64,000 bases of DNA from an uncultured Bacteroidales bacterium (lineage in GTDB: Bacteria > Bacteroidota > Bacteroidia > Bacteroidales > Paludibacteraceae): the NCBI GenBank assembly GCA_900321605.1, contig ONWR01000002.1, positions 1 through 64,000 on the forward strand. The letters are read 5' to 3'. The number at the start of each line of letters is the position of its first letter. The first letter of the stretch is position 1. A program made the translations under genes and the position numbers. This document shows positions 42,541 through 50,700 of the stretch, piece after piece. A model generated the notes under the pieces. The model was not told the DNA's origin and did no database searches. It saw only the letters and a program-made list of their open reading frames with translations.

Positions 42541-44337
42541 TTAGTGAATTGGTGTTAACGGATAAAGAAGATTCACAATCAGGATGTTTGCGGCAAGGAT
42601 GATGATATTCATCAGCAGACCTATCCGCAAGAAATCGCTGAACCGGTACCCTCCCGGCGCATAGACCAACATATGTGTTGGTGAACCGATCGGCGTAGCG
42701 AAACTGCTGCTGACGCTGATCATCAGGGCGATCAGGAACGGATAGGGTTCGTAGCCCAGATGGTTCGCTGCCTCATACATGATCGGGAAGAACATAGCTC
42801 CGGCAGCGGTGTTGGAGATGAACTCGGTGATGAAAGTAGCGATAAAACAGATAGCCGTCATCACGATGATCGGATTCGTGCCGCATACATCGAGCGTACG
42901 GTACGCTAACCATTCTGCAATACCTGTTTTTTCGATCGCTACGCCTAAGACTACCGACCCGGCAAAGACCATCAGTATTTCCCAGTTGATTGATTTCATC
43001 GCCTGTTCCGGCGTACAGCAGCGGAAGATCAGCATCGCGAATGCAGCAAGGAAAGCGCAGTTCAACAGCGGCAGGATATTAAGCGACGAGAGCACCACCA
43101 TAGCTATCATAATCGCCGAGGAAACAAGGGTCTGCGGACCGATATTCGGTACCTGCTCTGAGTCGTAGAAATAGAGCTGCGATTTAAGGCTCTCCGTGTT
43201 GATGTCCAGTTTCGGAGAACATTCCAGCAGCAGGGAATCACCGGCATGAAGCTTCACATCACGCGGCGAAGTCTTAAGACGTTTACCATAACGAGCCACA
43301 GCAACGACGGTCAGGTTATTATCCTTCTCAAAGGTCGTTTCGCAGATCCTTTTATGAATCAGATCACTATTCAAAGCCACATAAGCGGTTCGTAACTGTC
43401 GGTCGCTATCCTGCTGATTTATCGTAAACAGCGCTTGGTCGGCGGTCTTAAAACCGAGGTTACCTTTGAGATAGAAGATATCATCGATCTGTCCGGCGAA
43501 GACCAAGCGGTCACCTTCTTGGAGCAGTTCATCATCGGCAACCGGTGACAGCACCTCATTCGCACGAACCAGCTCTACGAGCGAACCGCCATGAATATCT
43601 TTCAGTCCCAATTCAGCGATCCCTTTTCCGATATTGGGGTTTGCAGAGGGCACAATCAGTTCAACGGTGTACTCCGATGTCTCTTCAAACACATCTTCCG
43701 GCGTCTCACGGTTAGGCAGCAGACGGCGCAACGCGATGATACTCATCACCCCAATGCCCAGACAGAAGAGACCGGGCAAGGTCGTTGCCAAGACGTTCAT
43801 CGCCGTGCCTGTATGGTCTGCGTAGAGCCCCGAGATGATCAGGTTAGGCGGCGTACCGATCAACGTACAGACACCTCCCATACCCGAAGCGTAACTCAGC
43901 GGAATAAGCAGTTTGGAAGGCGAGATACCTAATTTCTTGGACCACATCTTAACGATATTCACAAAGAGCGCCACCACGGTCGTGTTGCTCAGAAACGAAC
44001 TGAGAGCCGCAACCGGCAACATCAGACGCAACACCGCACCTTTGTACGACTTCGGCTGCCCTAACAGATGTCGCACAACCCATTGCAGCACACCGGTATG
44101 GGTCAGACCCGCTACCACGACAAACAGCACTCCGATCACAACAACCGACGTGCTGCTGAAACCGGAGAACGCCTCTTTGGCATTCAGCACTCCGGTCAAA
44201 AACAGGACAGCTATGCCGCCCAAGAAGACCAAATCCGAGCGGAGCTTGGTGAACAACAGCACGGTAAACATCGTGAAAACCGTGATGATCGTGATCCAAG
44301 CGTTACCACTAAATCCCCACAATACAAATGATTCCAT
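42541..44337 (-). CDS. SLC13-family permease with TrkA-C domains
   Basis: A 598-aa inner-membrane transporter of the DASS/SLC13 family. The N-terminal membrane half is ~1-205 (SSFLSNTTVVALFVNIVKMWSKKLGISPSKLLIPLSYASGMGGVCTLIGTPPNLIISG, with the SNT and GTPPN motifs). Two RCK_C/TrkA-C domains lie at ~225-300 (SLVELVRANEVLSPVADDELLQEGDRLVFAGQIDDI) and ~310-385 (DSLLLECSP). The second membrane half (~400-598) includes FISNTAAGAMFFPI and SSSFATPIGSPTHMLVYAPGGYRFSDF. Substrates in the family include dicarboxylates and sulfate, and sequence alone does not decide. It is in the same run as the antiporter. Confidence 0.92.
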   Translation of the reverse strand: MESFVLWGFSGNAWITIITVFTMFTVLLFTKLRSDLVFLGGIAVLFLTGVLNAKEAFSGFSSTSVVVIGVLFVVVAGLTHTGVLQWVVRHLLGQPKSYKGAVLRLMLPVAALSSFLSNTTVVALFVNIVKMWSKKLGISPSKLLIPLSYASGMGGVCTLIGTPPNLIISGLYADHTGTAMNVLATTLPGLFCLGIGVMSIIALRRLLPNRETPEDVFEETSEYTVELIVPSANPNIGKGIAELGLKDIHGGSLVELVRANEVLSPVADDELLQEGDRLVFAGQIDDIFYLKGNLGFKTADQALFTINQQDSDRQLRTAYVALNSDLIHKRICETTFEKDNNLTVVAVARYGKRLKTSPRDVKLHAGDSLLLECSPKLDINTESLKSQLYFYDSEQVPNIGPQTLVSSAIMIAMVVLSSLNILPLLNCAFLAAFAMLIFRCCTPEQAMKSINWEILMVFAGSVVLGVAIEKTGIAEWLAYRTLDVCGTNPIIVMTAICFIATFITEFISNTAAGAMFFPIMYEAANHLGYEPYPFLIALMISVSSSFATPIGSPTHMLVYAPGGYRFSDFLRIGLLMNIIILAANILIVNLLYPLTPIH

Positions 44338-44397
44338 TTCTTCTAACTATATTTTCCTCAAATAATCTTTTGTTTTCGACTAACGACCAATGCCCCT

Positions 44398-45177
44398 CTA
44401 TCCGCCAAGCGGATGAAAGATGTCCATACCGAAAGCCCGTGTGAAGGCGTCGGACTGTTTCAAAGCCTCTGCGGTGTCGAGTTGCACTCCTTTGCCGGGC
44501 GTCATCAGCAGGATGCGGTCACTCAGCGCCAAAGCCAAGTCCAACTCATGCGTGGAGATAAGTACCGTCTTGCCTTGCTCGTGTGCCAACTGTCTCAGCA
44601 GACGAAGCACCAATATACGATGCGGCAGGTCCAGATGCGCTGTCGGTTCATCCAAAAGGATGATAGGCGTCTGTTGCGCCAAAGCTTTTGCAATCAAGAT
44701 CCGCTGTTTCTCGCCGTCCGAGTGCGCGTTGAAAAAAGTCTTCGCCACCTCTGAATTCTGAAACCCCACTTTCTCCAAGGACTCCTCAATAATCCGCTCG
44801 TCCTCATCCGTCAGTCCGCCTAAAAACGAAGTATAAGGGTACCGTCCCATCGCTACTACGTCATGCACGGTGGTGTTATCCATTGACAGCCGTTCCGTGA
44901 GGACCAACGCCATCTGCTTTGCAGCCTCCCTTCCTTTTAAGGAAGGGTCGGGGTTAGGCTTCACCTCTCCTCCCAACGCCGGTTGCAGACCTGCTAAGGT
45001 TCGCAGCAAAGTCGATTTGCCACAACCGTTCGGGCCCAACATACAAACCATCTCGCCTTGTTGAAGCGAGAACGTGAGGTTTGATTGCACCACTTCCTCT
45101 CTTCCCTTTAGGGAGGAGCCGGAGGTAGGCTTATACCCGATCGTCAGTTTATTCGTAGAAATAGATTCGTTGGACAC
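44398..45177 (-). CDS. ABC transporter ATP-binding protein (FecE/BtuD-like)
   Basis: A 259-aa ABC ATPase of the iron-siderophore or cobalamin importer group. Walker A is LGPNGCGKST (~52-61), the Q-loop region is AKQMALVLTERLSMDNTTVHDVVAMGRYPYTSFLGG, Walker B is PIILLDEPTAHLDLPHR, and the H-loop is STHELDLALA. The signature is unusual: AHSDGEKQR instead of LSGGExQR. Two palindromic repeats are in frame: SSLKGREEVV (45088-45130) and NPDPSLKGREAAK (44922-44957). The C-terminal HPLGG lies in another palindrome. It overlaps the alr gene by 29 bp. No permease or binding protein gene is adjacent. Confidence 0.9.
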   Translation of the reverse strand: MSNESISTNKLTIGYKPTSGSSLKGREEVVQSNLTFSLQQGEMVCMLGPNGCGKSTLLRTLAGLQPALGGEVKPNPDPSLKGREAAKQMALVLTERLSMDNTTVHDVVAMGRYPYTSFLGGLTDEDERIIEESLEKVGFQNSEVAKTFFNAHSDGEKQRILIAKALAQQTPIILLDEPTAHLDLPHRILVLRLLRQLAHEQGKTVLISTHELDLALALSDRILLMTPGKGVQLDTAEALKQSDAFTRAFGMDIFHPLGG

Positions 45178-47023
45178 GGCGTGAGACAGATGTTAGTATT
45201 TCATATGTGATCGTTCCGAGTTTGTCGGCAAGTTCCTGTAAGGGCATATGTTCTCCGAAGACCTCTACCGGATCACCGGGACGTGCGTCAGCTTCGGTCA
45301 CATCAATCATGGCTTGATCCATGCACACGTTGCCCACCACCGGACAGCGTTTACCGCGCACATAGACCTCGCCGCCGTAGTTCGAGAACCGACGGTCGAA
45401 GCCGTCCGCGTAACCGATAGGTATCACCGCTATCACGCGGTCTTCCTCCAGACGCGTATGCCGACCGTAACCGATGGTCTCACCCGCCTTGACGGTCTTG
45501 ACGGAGAGGATCGTGGTCTCCAACGAACATACATTCCTCAGCTGCGCCCCGTTGAACGAGAAGCCGTACAGGCCGATGCCTAACCGGCACATATCGAATT
45601 GGAACTGCGTAAACCGCTCTATACCGGCAGAGTTGCAGATATGTTTGATGATTCCTTCATCTTTTAATCCTTTCTTCAGCTCCTCTGCACAACTATCAAA
45701 ATACTTGATCTGCGAGAGGGTAAAATCGTCAAACTGCGCCTCGTCCGAACCGGCGAGATGCGAGAAGACCGAACGGACAGAAACGGCTTTCTGATGCGTC
45801 AGGCGGTCAATGAGCCAAGGGATGTCTTCCTTGTAAAAACCAAGGCGGTGCATGCCCGAGTCGATCTTAATATGTATCGGATAGTGCTCCAAGCCCTTCG
45901 ACTCCACGGCTGCGATGACCGTCTTGAGCGACTGATGGCTATAGACGTTCGGTTCGAGGTTATTCTCCAAGATCAGATCCATCGCAGCTACCTCGGGATC
46001 CATGATGATGATCGGCAAAGTGATACCTGCACGGCGCAACTCCACCCCTTCATCCGCCACAGCCACAGCTAAGTAATCCACCAAACCCGAAGCCTGCAAC
46101 GCCTTGCTAACATCCACACTACCGGCTCCGTAAGCGAACGCTTTCACCATGCAGGTCAGCTTGGTCGTCGGACGAAGCAGCGACCGGAAATAACGCACAT
46201 TTTCCACCAACGCCGAGAGGTTCACTTTGAGTACCGTCTCGTGGGTCTGATGCAGGATACGGCTTGAGATCGTCTCTTCGTCGTACCCCAAAGCACGCAT
46301 CACCGCTGCACAAGTGCGCACGTTCTGATGCGTCGGGTCCTCAATCACTTGCTTGGAATGCACAAACAGCTTCATCTTTTCCGCTCGTTTGGCGTCCAAG
46401 GAAGCGAAGTTCTCATCGTGCTCATGACCGATATACGTGATCACGCCTATTGTCGGACGAATGATCCGCTCTAATTTCTCCATCTCCCCGGGCTGCGAGA
46501 TACCGGCTTCGAAGATTGCCAAGAGAGGTCTTTCAGGCGAAGCCGGTCTGTCAGCCCCTCTCTTATAGAGAGGGCGTTCCTCCCCTTGTGGGGAGGTTAG
46601 GTGGGGTTCGAGCTGCCAAACGCTTAGCGGCACGCCGATCTGCGAGTTATACGATTTGGGCGAACGGATGATGGTGTAGTCCTCTTTGAGGAGCTGGTAC
46701 AACCATTCCTTGACGACCGTCTTTCCGTTCGAGCCTGTGATGCCGATGACCGTTCCGTTAAACCGGCTTCTTACATGCGCCGCCAAGAGCTGCAAAGCCG
46801 CTAAAGCGTCACCGGTCACGAATGCCCGCACGCCTTTCTTCTCCAACTCAGGTATATACTTTGCCCCGTCGTTCTTCTCTGTCTTGAGTGCAAAGAACAA
46901 GGTCTTCTCCGGCTCAGAGCCCAACTGCCTGCTGTCCGTCAGCAAGTAGCGAATCTCCACATCATCATCTCCTGTCACCGTAGCAACAGTCCCGATTGTT
47001 TGTTTGATCTCCGATAGTTTCAT
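45149..47023 (-). CDS. alr: MurF-alanine racemase fusion with a degraded MurF half
   Basis: Bacteroidota carry a ~820-aa MurF-Alr fusion for D-Ala and D-Ala-D-Ala addition. Here it is 624 aa. The Alr half (~262-624) looks complete: TCMVKAFAYGAGS has the PLP Lys295, SGMHRLGFY, CNSAGIERF and GYADGFDRRFSNYG are present, and VCMDQAMIDVTE is near the second-base Tyr region. The MurF half keeps the N-terminal domain and the P-loop GITGSNGKT (~94-102). It jumps from EKMKLF (221) to DPTHQNVRTCAAV (230), then from EETISSRI straight into HETVLKVNL. So ~60 residues of the central domain and the whole C-terminal domain are missing, and a palindromic repeat adds HLTSPQGEERPLYKRGADRP. MurF activity is unlikely. 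Confidence 0.88.
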   Translation of the reverse strand: MKLSEIKQTIGTVATVTGDDDVEIRYLLTDSRQLGSEPEKTLFFALKTEKNDGAKYIPELEKKGVRAFVTGDALAALQLLAAHVRSRFNGTVIGITGSNGKTVVKEWLYQLLKEDYTIIRSPKSYNSQIGVPLSVWQLEPHLTSPQGEERPLYKRGADRPASPERPLLAIFEAGISQPGEMEKLERIIRPTIGVITYIGHEHDENFASLDAKRAEKMKLFVHSKQVIEDPTHQNVRTCAAVMRALGYDEETISSRILHQTHETVLKVNLSALVENVRYFRSLLRPTTKLTCMVKAFAYGAGSVDVSKALQASGLVDYLAVAVADEGVELRRAGITLPIIIMDPEVAAMDLILENNLEPNVYSHQSLKTVIAAVESKGLEHYPIHIKIDSGMHRLGFYKEDIPWLIDRLTHQKAVSVRSVFSHLAGSDEAQFDDFTLSQIKYFDSCAEELKKGLKDEGIIKHICNSAGIERFTQFQFDMCRLGIGLYGFSFNGAQLRNVCSLETTILSVKTVKAGETIGYGRHTRLEEDRVIAVIPIGYADGFDRRFSNYGGEVYVRGKRCPVVGNVCMDQAMIDVTEADARPGDPVEVFGEHMPLQELADKLGTITYEILTSVSRRVQRIYFYE

Positions 47024-47050
47024 ATTCGTGTAATAAGGTCAAAAACCTTT

Positions 47051-47116
47051 GCGGCTGCAAAGGTACAAAAAATTTTGCATATATGCAAGAAAAAGAATTA
47101 AAAAATAAGAATTATT
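47051..47116. repeat. 66-bp direct repeat, copy 1 (contains the alr promoter)
   Basis: Identical over 66 bp to 48332-48397. It contains, on the minus strand, CTTG (47089-47086), 20 bp, TACCTTTG (47065-47058), the promoter of the MurF-Alr gene. Confidence 0.9.
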
Positions 47117-47172
47117 AACAATTTAGGTCTTTAACGATGGGCGAGAAGATGAATGCGAGAGGAGCATATATT

Positions 47173-48315
47173 TTATTCCGCAGAGCGGATACTTTGAGCA
47201 ATGAATGCCTTGATTTCTTCTTCAGTCGGCAACTGAATATGGTATTTCTGCACAAACAGATTCGGATCCAAACCACCTGTTGCATACTTGACGACCGTTT
47301 CTCCGTAGTCCGCACACAAAAGCAAGCCAATGGGCGGATTGTCATCAGCCGTCATCACTTCGTGCTTGTAATAGTTCAAGTACATATTCAATTGTGAAGC
47401 GTACTCATGGTGGAACTTGTCAATCTTCAGTTCAACCAAGAAATGGCACTTCAGCACGCGGTGATAGAAAACCAAATCGATCTTGTAATAATCGCCATCA
47501 ATCAGTATTCGTTTCTGACGAGCCTCAAAACAAAATCCGTTACCCAATTCCAGCAACATGGTCTGCATTTGATTCAAGATAGCGGTCTCAATATCCGTTT
47601 CATCTATCTTCTCATGCGACTCCAAGTCCAAGAACTCCAACGCAACAGGGTTATGCAGCACATCTTTCGGCGACAAGTTTTGAGCGGCTTGATTGACCAG
47701 TTTGGAAAGTCCCGCTTTGTCCTTCGACAACCCGCTGCGCTCATAATAGAGTGTAGATATTTGGCGGTCTAATTCGTCATATGTCCAACAGCCTTTGATG
47801 GTTTCTATTTCATAGAAAGCGCGTTTGAGCGGATCATCTATCTTGGAAATTGCCGTTAAATGTGATAAAGGAAGGCGGTAGAACAACTTATCTGCCGGAA
47901 CTTGCCACGCTTGTTGTTCCAATTCGGCGGATGACGTCCGCCGATTTATGATGTTTTCAGATTCGGCGGTTGTCGTCCGCCGAATTGCTTCGGGTAGTGC
48001 GATTTGAGAATTTTGCACTTGTGCGCCAATATAATTCAGAACCTCTCGCCCGAGTTGCGGATAGACCAGATACAAGCGTCGGAACTCACGGAAACGACGC
48101 TCCGTTAAGCCTTTAGTATGCAAGCGTTCTTCCAAACGTTTGAGCAATTTAGCACCATATTGCGCTTTATCTTCGCCGTTCTGTTCAAACTCCACGATGT
48201 AGCAGCCCATAAGCCAATTACGCGCGGTCAAAGACATATTGACCGCGTGAGCCGCTTGTTGTTGCAAAGCGGTTTGTATGGATGCAATATTTTGGACTAA
48301 TAATTCAAACGTCAT
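47173..48315 (-). CDS. DUF1016/YhcG-type PDDEXK nuclease
   Basis: A 380-aa DUF1016 protein; I chose the ATG at 48315 (MTFELLVQNIASIQTALQQQA) because promoter boxes at 48339-48370 fall inside the longer frame. The N-terminal DUF1016 helical domain (~1-160) includes RNWLMGCYIVEFEQNGEDKAQYGAKLLKRLEERLHTKGLTERRFREFRRLYLVYP. The C-terminal PDDEXK nuclease includes ILNQMQTMLLELGNGFCFEARQKRILIDGDYYKIDLVFYHRVLKCHFLVELKIDKFHHEYASQLNMYLNYY, with the Asp (IDLVFYH) and ExK (VELKI) catalytic residues. ADDNPPIGLLLCADYGETVVKYA closes it. The family occurs on mobile and defence-rich regions. It is flanked by perfect 66-bp direct repeats. Confidence 0.92.
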   Translation of the reverse strand: MTFELLVQNIASIQTALQQQAAHAVNMSLTARNWLMGCYIVEFEQNGEDKAQYGAKLLKRLEERLHTKGLTERRFREFRRLYLVYPQLGREVLNYIGAQVQNSQIALPEAIRRTTTAESENIINRRTSSAELEQQAWQVPADKLFYRLPLSHLTAISKIDDPLKRAFYEIETIKGCWTYDELDRQISTLYYERSGLSKDKAGLSKLVNQAAQNLSPKDVLHNPVALEFLDLESHEKIDETDIETAILNQMQTMLLELGNGFCFEARQKRILIDGDYYKIDLVFYHRVLKCHFLVELKIDKFHHEYASQLNMYLNYYKHEVMTADDNPPIGLLLCADYGETVVKYATGGLDPNLFVQKYHIQLPTEEEIKAFIAQSIRSAE

Positions 48316-48331
48316 AATGAAAAGTACAAAA

Positions 48332-48397
48332 GCGGCTGCAAAGGTACAAAAAATTTTGCATATATGCAAGAAAAAGAATTAAAAAATAAGAATTATT
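48332..48397. repeat. 66-bp direct repeat, copy 2 (contains the DUF1016 promoter)
   Basis: Identical to 47051-47116, 1281 bp away. Minus-strand CTTG (48370-48367), 20 bp, TACCTTTG (48346-48339) gives the DUF1016 gene an exact copy of the alr promoter. Confidence 0.9.
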
Positions 48398-48476
48398 GAC
48401 GATTTGACGATTGACGAGGTACGATTGATTGACGATTTAAGTTAATCAGAGGCGCTTCAGAAGTGGCTCGAGACCG

Positions 48477-48497
48477 GAAAGGAGGCATCCTAGACCA
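48477..48497 (-). pseudogene. Possible tRNA-Glu fragment
   Basis: The minus strand reads TGGTCTAGGATGCCTCCTTTC. This matches the D-arm to anticodon stretch of tRNA-Glu as I know it (TGGTTAGGATGCCTCCTTTC) with a single extra base. The sequence then departs (CGGTCTCGAGCC), with no intact anticodon stem, T-arm or acceptor stem. It may be a decayed tRNA or integration remnant. The rest of 48398-48678 holds only gacgatt repeats and A+T-rich sequence. Confidence 0.35.
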
Positions 48498-48678
48498 TGC
48501 TATTTATAACATCACCGTAATAATCACATAAACAATACATTACATTCTGTTTTCAAACATTCAAAAAGTGTCATATTTTTATGTTTCAATTACACTGTTT
48601 TATACCACTTTCACCCTTCCGACAAATCACATTCTCTCGTACATTTAAATTCATTTTTTTCATTTTTAACTCTTTTTA

Positions 48679-48710
48679 TTTGCATATATGCAAAAAAAGT
48701 AGTACCTTTG
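48679..48710 (+). promoter_or_regulatory. dxs operon promoter
   Basis: TTTG (48679-48682), 20 bp, TACCTTTG (48703-48710). The start site would be ~48717. Confidence 0.85.
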
Positions 48711-48765
48711 CACTCGATTTTAAAATGCGCTAATTTGCGCGTACGTGAACGATATTAAATTGAAC

Positions 48766-50700
48766 ATGGATTATCAATATATAAATAAGATTGATTCGCC
48801 GGCGGATTTGAAGAAGCTGAAGGTAAGCGAGTTACCTGCTGTGTGTGCGGAGTTGAGGCAATTCATCATCGAGGCGCTGAGTAAGAACCCCGGACATCTC
48901 GGTTCGTCGTTAGGCGCCATCGAGTTGACGGTGGCACTTCATTATGTCTTCGATACCCCCAACGACAAACTCGTGTGGGATGTGGGGCATCAGGCTTATG
49001 CACATAAGATCCTGACCGGAAGGCGGGATCGTTTTCACACGAACCGTCAGTTCAAAGGTCTCTCGCCGTTCACGAACCCGAACGAGAGCGAATACGATGC
49101 TTTTATAGCAGGGCACGCCAGCAACTCGATTTCAGCTGCGCTGGGAATCGATATTGCAGAAAAGTTTAGAGTTGAGAGTTTAGAGTTGAGAGAAGTTGAG
49201 AGTAGAAAGTCTCGGAGTGTAGTAGCTATCATAGGCGATGGAGCGATGACGGGCGGTTTGGCTTTTGAGGGACTGAATAACACCTCGATGGACAAGAACA
49301 ACCTGCTGATCGTGCTCAATGACAACCACATGGCGATTGATCCGCTGAAGGGCGGTATCACGCAGTATCTCGTGGATCTGACGACCAGTTCGACCTATAA
49401 TAAATGGAGGTGGAGATTGTACCAATTGGCGGAGAAGATGCACCTTGTGGATGAGCGTAAACGGCAGGCTTGGCTTCGCCGTAACAACAACCTCAAGGCG
49501 ATGCTCAGCAAGCAGCCGAACAATATCTTCACGGGTCTGAACATCCGTTATTTCGGTCCGACCGACGGACATGACGTAGAGGGCTTAGTGCGCATCTTGA
49601 GTGAGATCAAGAACCACCGCGGCCCCAAAGTGCTGCATATTATCACCAAGAAAGGCAAAGGTTACGCTCCGGCAGAGAACGATCAGACCGTTTGGCATGC
49701 ACCGGGGGAGTTCAATGTCGCCTCCGGCGAGAGAATTCAGAATTCAGATGTCAGAATTCAGCCTCTTTGGCAGGAGGTGTTTGGCGAGACCTTGTTGGAG
49801 TTGGCGAAGAAGAACGAGAAGATAGTGGGTATCACGCCGGCAATGCCGAGCGGATGTTCGATGAGTATCATGCAAAAAGAGCTGCCGGAACGGGTGTTCG
49901 ATGTGGGTATCGCCGAAGGACACGCGGTGACGTTCAGCGCCGGTTTGGCGAAGGCAGGCATGGTGCCTTACTGTAATATCTACTCCACTTTCCTGCAACG
50001 GGCGTACGATAATATCGTGCATGACGTAGCGTTGCAGAACCTGCATGTGGTGCTTTGTATTGACCGTGCAGGTATCGTGGGCAACGACGGAGCTACGCAT
50101 CATGGATTGCTCGATTTGGCGTACCTGCGTCCGATACCGAACATGCAGATCTGTGCGCCGAGAACGGCTGAGGATCTGAGGGAGATGTTGCGCCTTGCGG
50201 AGACGATGGAAGGACCGGTTGCCATTCGTTACCCGAGAGGGAGAACGAATGGCGAAGTACAAAGGAACAATGTACAATGTACAAAGGTTCAGTACGGCAA
50301 AGGTGTGAAACTGCGTGACGGAGAGGATGTAGCCGTACTGACAATAGGCTCCATCGGAAACACGATGGCAGAAGCAATAGAAGAATTAAAAAATCAAAAT
50401 TCAAAATTAAAAATTGCTCACTACGACATGCGGTGGTTGAAACCGCTGGACGAGGAGATCTTACACGAAGTGGGTAAGAAATACAAGACCATCGTGACAG
50501 CCGAAGATGGTATGATCGCCGGTGGTTTCGGAAGTGCTGTACTGGAATGGATGAGCGACCATGGTTACACGCCGCGCGTCATCCGTCTCGGCGTCAACGA
50601 CCAATACGTAGAACATGGTTCCACCAAGGAACTATATCATATGTTAAAACTTGATAAAGAAGGAATATGCGAATCGTTATTGCAGGTGCAGGCGAAGTAG
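48766..50700 (+). CDS. dxs: 1-deoxy-D-xylulose-5-phosphate synthase
   Basis: A thiamine-diphosphate enzyme that makes DXP from pyruvate and glyceraldehyde 3-phosphate, entry to the MEP pathway. I prefer the ATG at 48766 (MDYQYINKIDSPADLKKL); a GTG at 48745 is possible. ENPGHLGSSLGxxELTVALHYVF-type N-terminus, VVAIIGDGAMTGGLAFEGLNN (ThDP site), and the C-terminal transketolase parts EGHAVTFSAGLAKAGMVPYCNIYSTFLQRAYD and GNDGATHHGLLDLAYLRPIPNM are present. Four different repeats are in frame: RVESLELREVESRKS (49163-49212), ERIQNSDVRIQ (49730-49762), EVQRNNVQCTKVQ (50252-50292) and LKNQNSKLKIA (50385-50418). All sit at domain linkers or loops. It overlaps trkA by 34 bp. Confidence 0.95.
   Translation: MDYQYINKIDSPADLKKLKVSELPAVCAELRQFIIEALSKNPGHLGSSLGAIELTVALHYVFDTPNDKLVWDVGHQAYAHKILTGRRDRFHTNRQFKGLSPFTNPNESEYDAFIAGHASNSISAALGIDIAEKFRVESLELREVESRKSRSVVAIIGDGAMTGGLAFEGLNNTSMDKNNLLIVLNDNHMAIDPLKGGITQYLVDLTTSSTYNKWRWRLYQLAEKMHLVDERKRQAWLRRNNNLKAMLSKQPNNIFTGLNIRYFGPTDGHDVEGLVRILSEIKNHRGPKVLHIITKKGKGYAPAENDQTVWHAPGEFNVASGERIQNSDVRIQPLWQEVFGETLLELAKKNEKIVGITPAMPSGCSMSIMQKELPERVFDVGIAEGHAVTFSAGLAKAGMVPYCNIYSTFLQRAYDNIVHDVALQNLHVVLCIDRAGIVGNDGATHHGLLDLAYLRPIPNMQICAPRTAEDLREMLRLAETMEGPVAIRYPRGRTNGEVQRNNVQCTKVQYGKGVKLRDGEDVAVLTIGSIGNTMAEAIEELKNQNSKLKIAHYDMRWLKPLDEEILHEVGKKYKTIVTAEDGMIAGGFGSAVLEWMSDHGYTPRVIRLGVNDQYVEHGSTKELYHMLKLDKEGICESLLQVQAK

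Noticed and set aside
48440..48500. A complete tRNA gene upstream of dxs
   Set aside because: Only the D-arm to anticodon part resembles tRNA-Glu; no acceptor, T-arm or proper anticodon stem. Kept only as a possible remnant.
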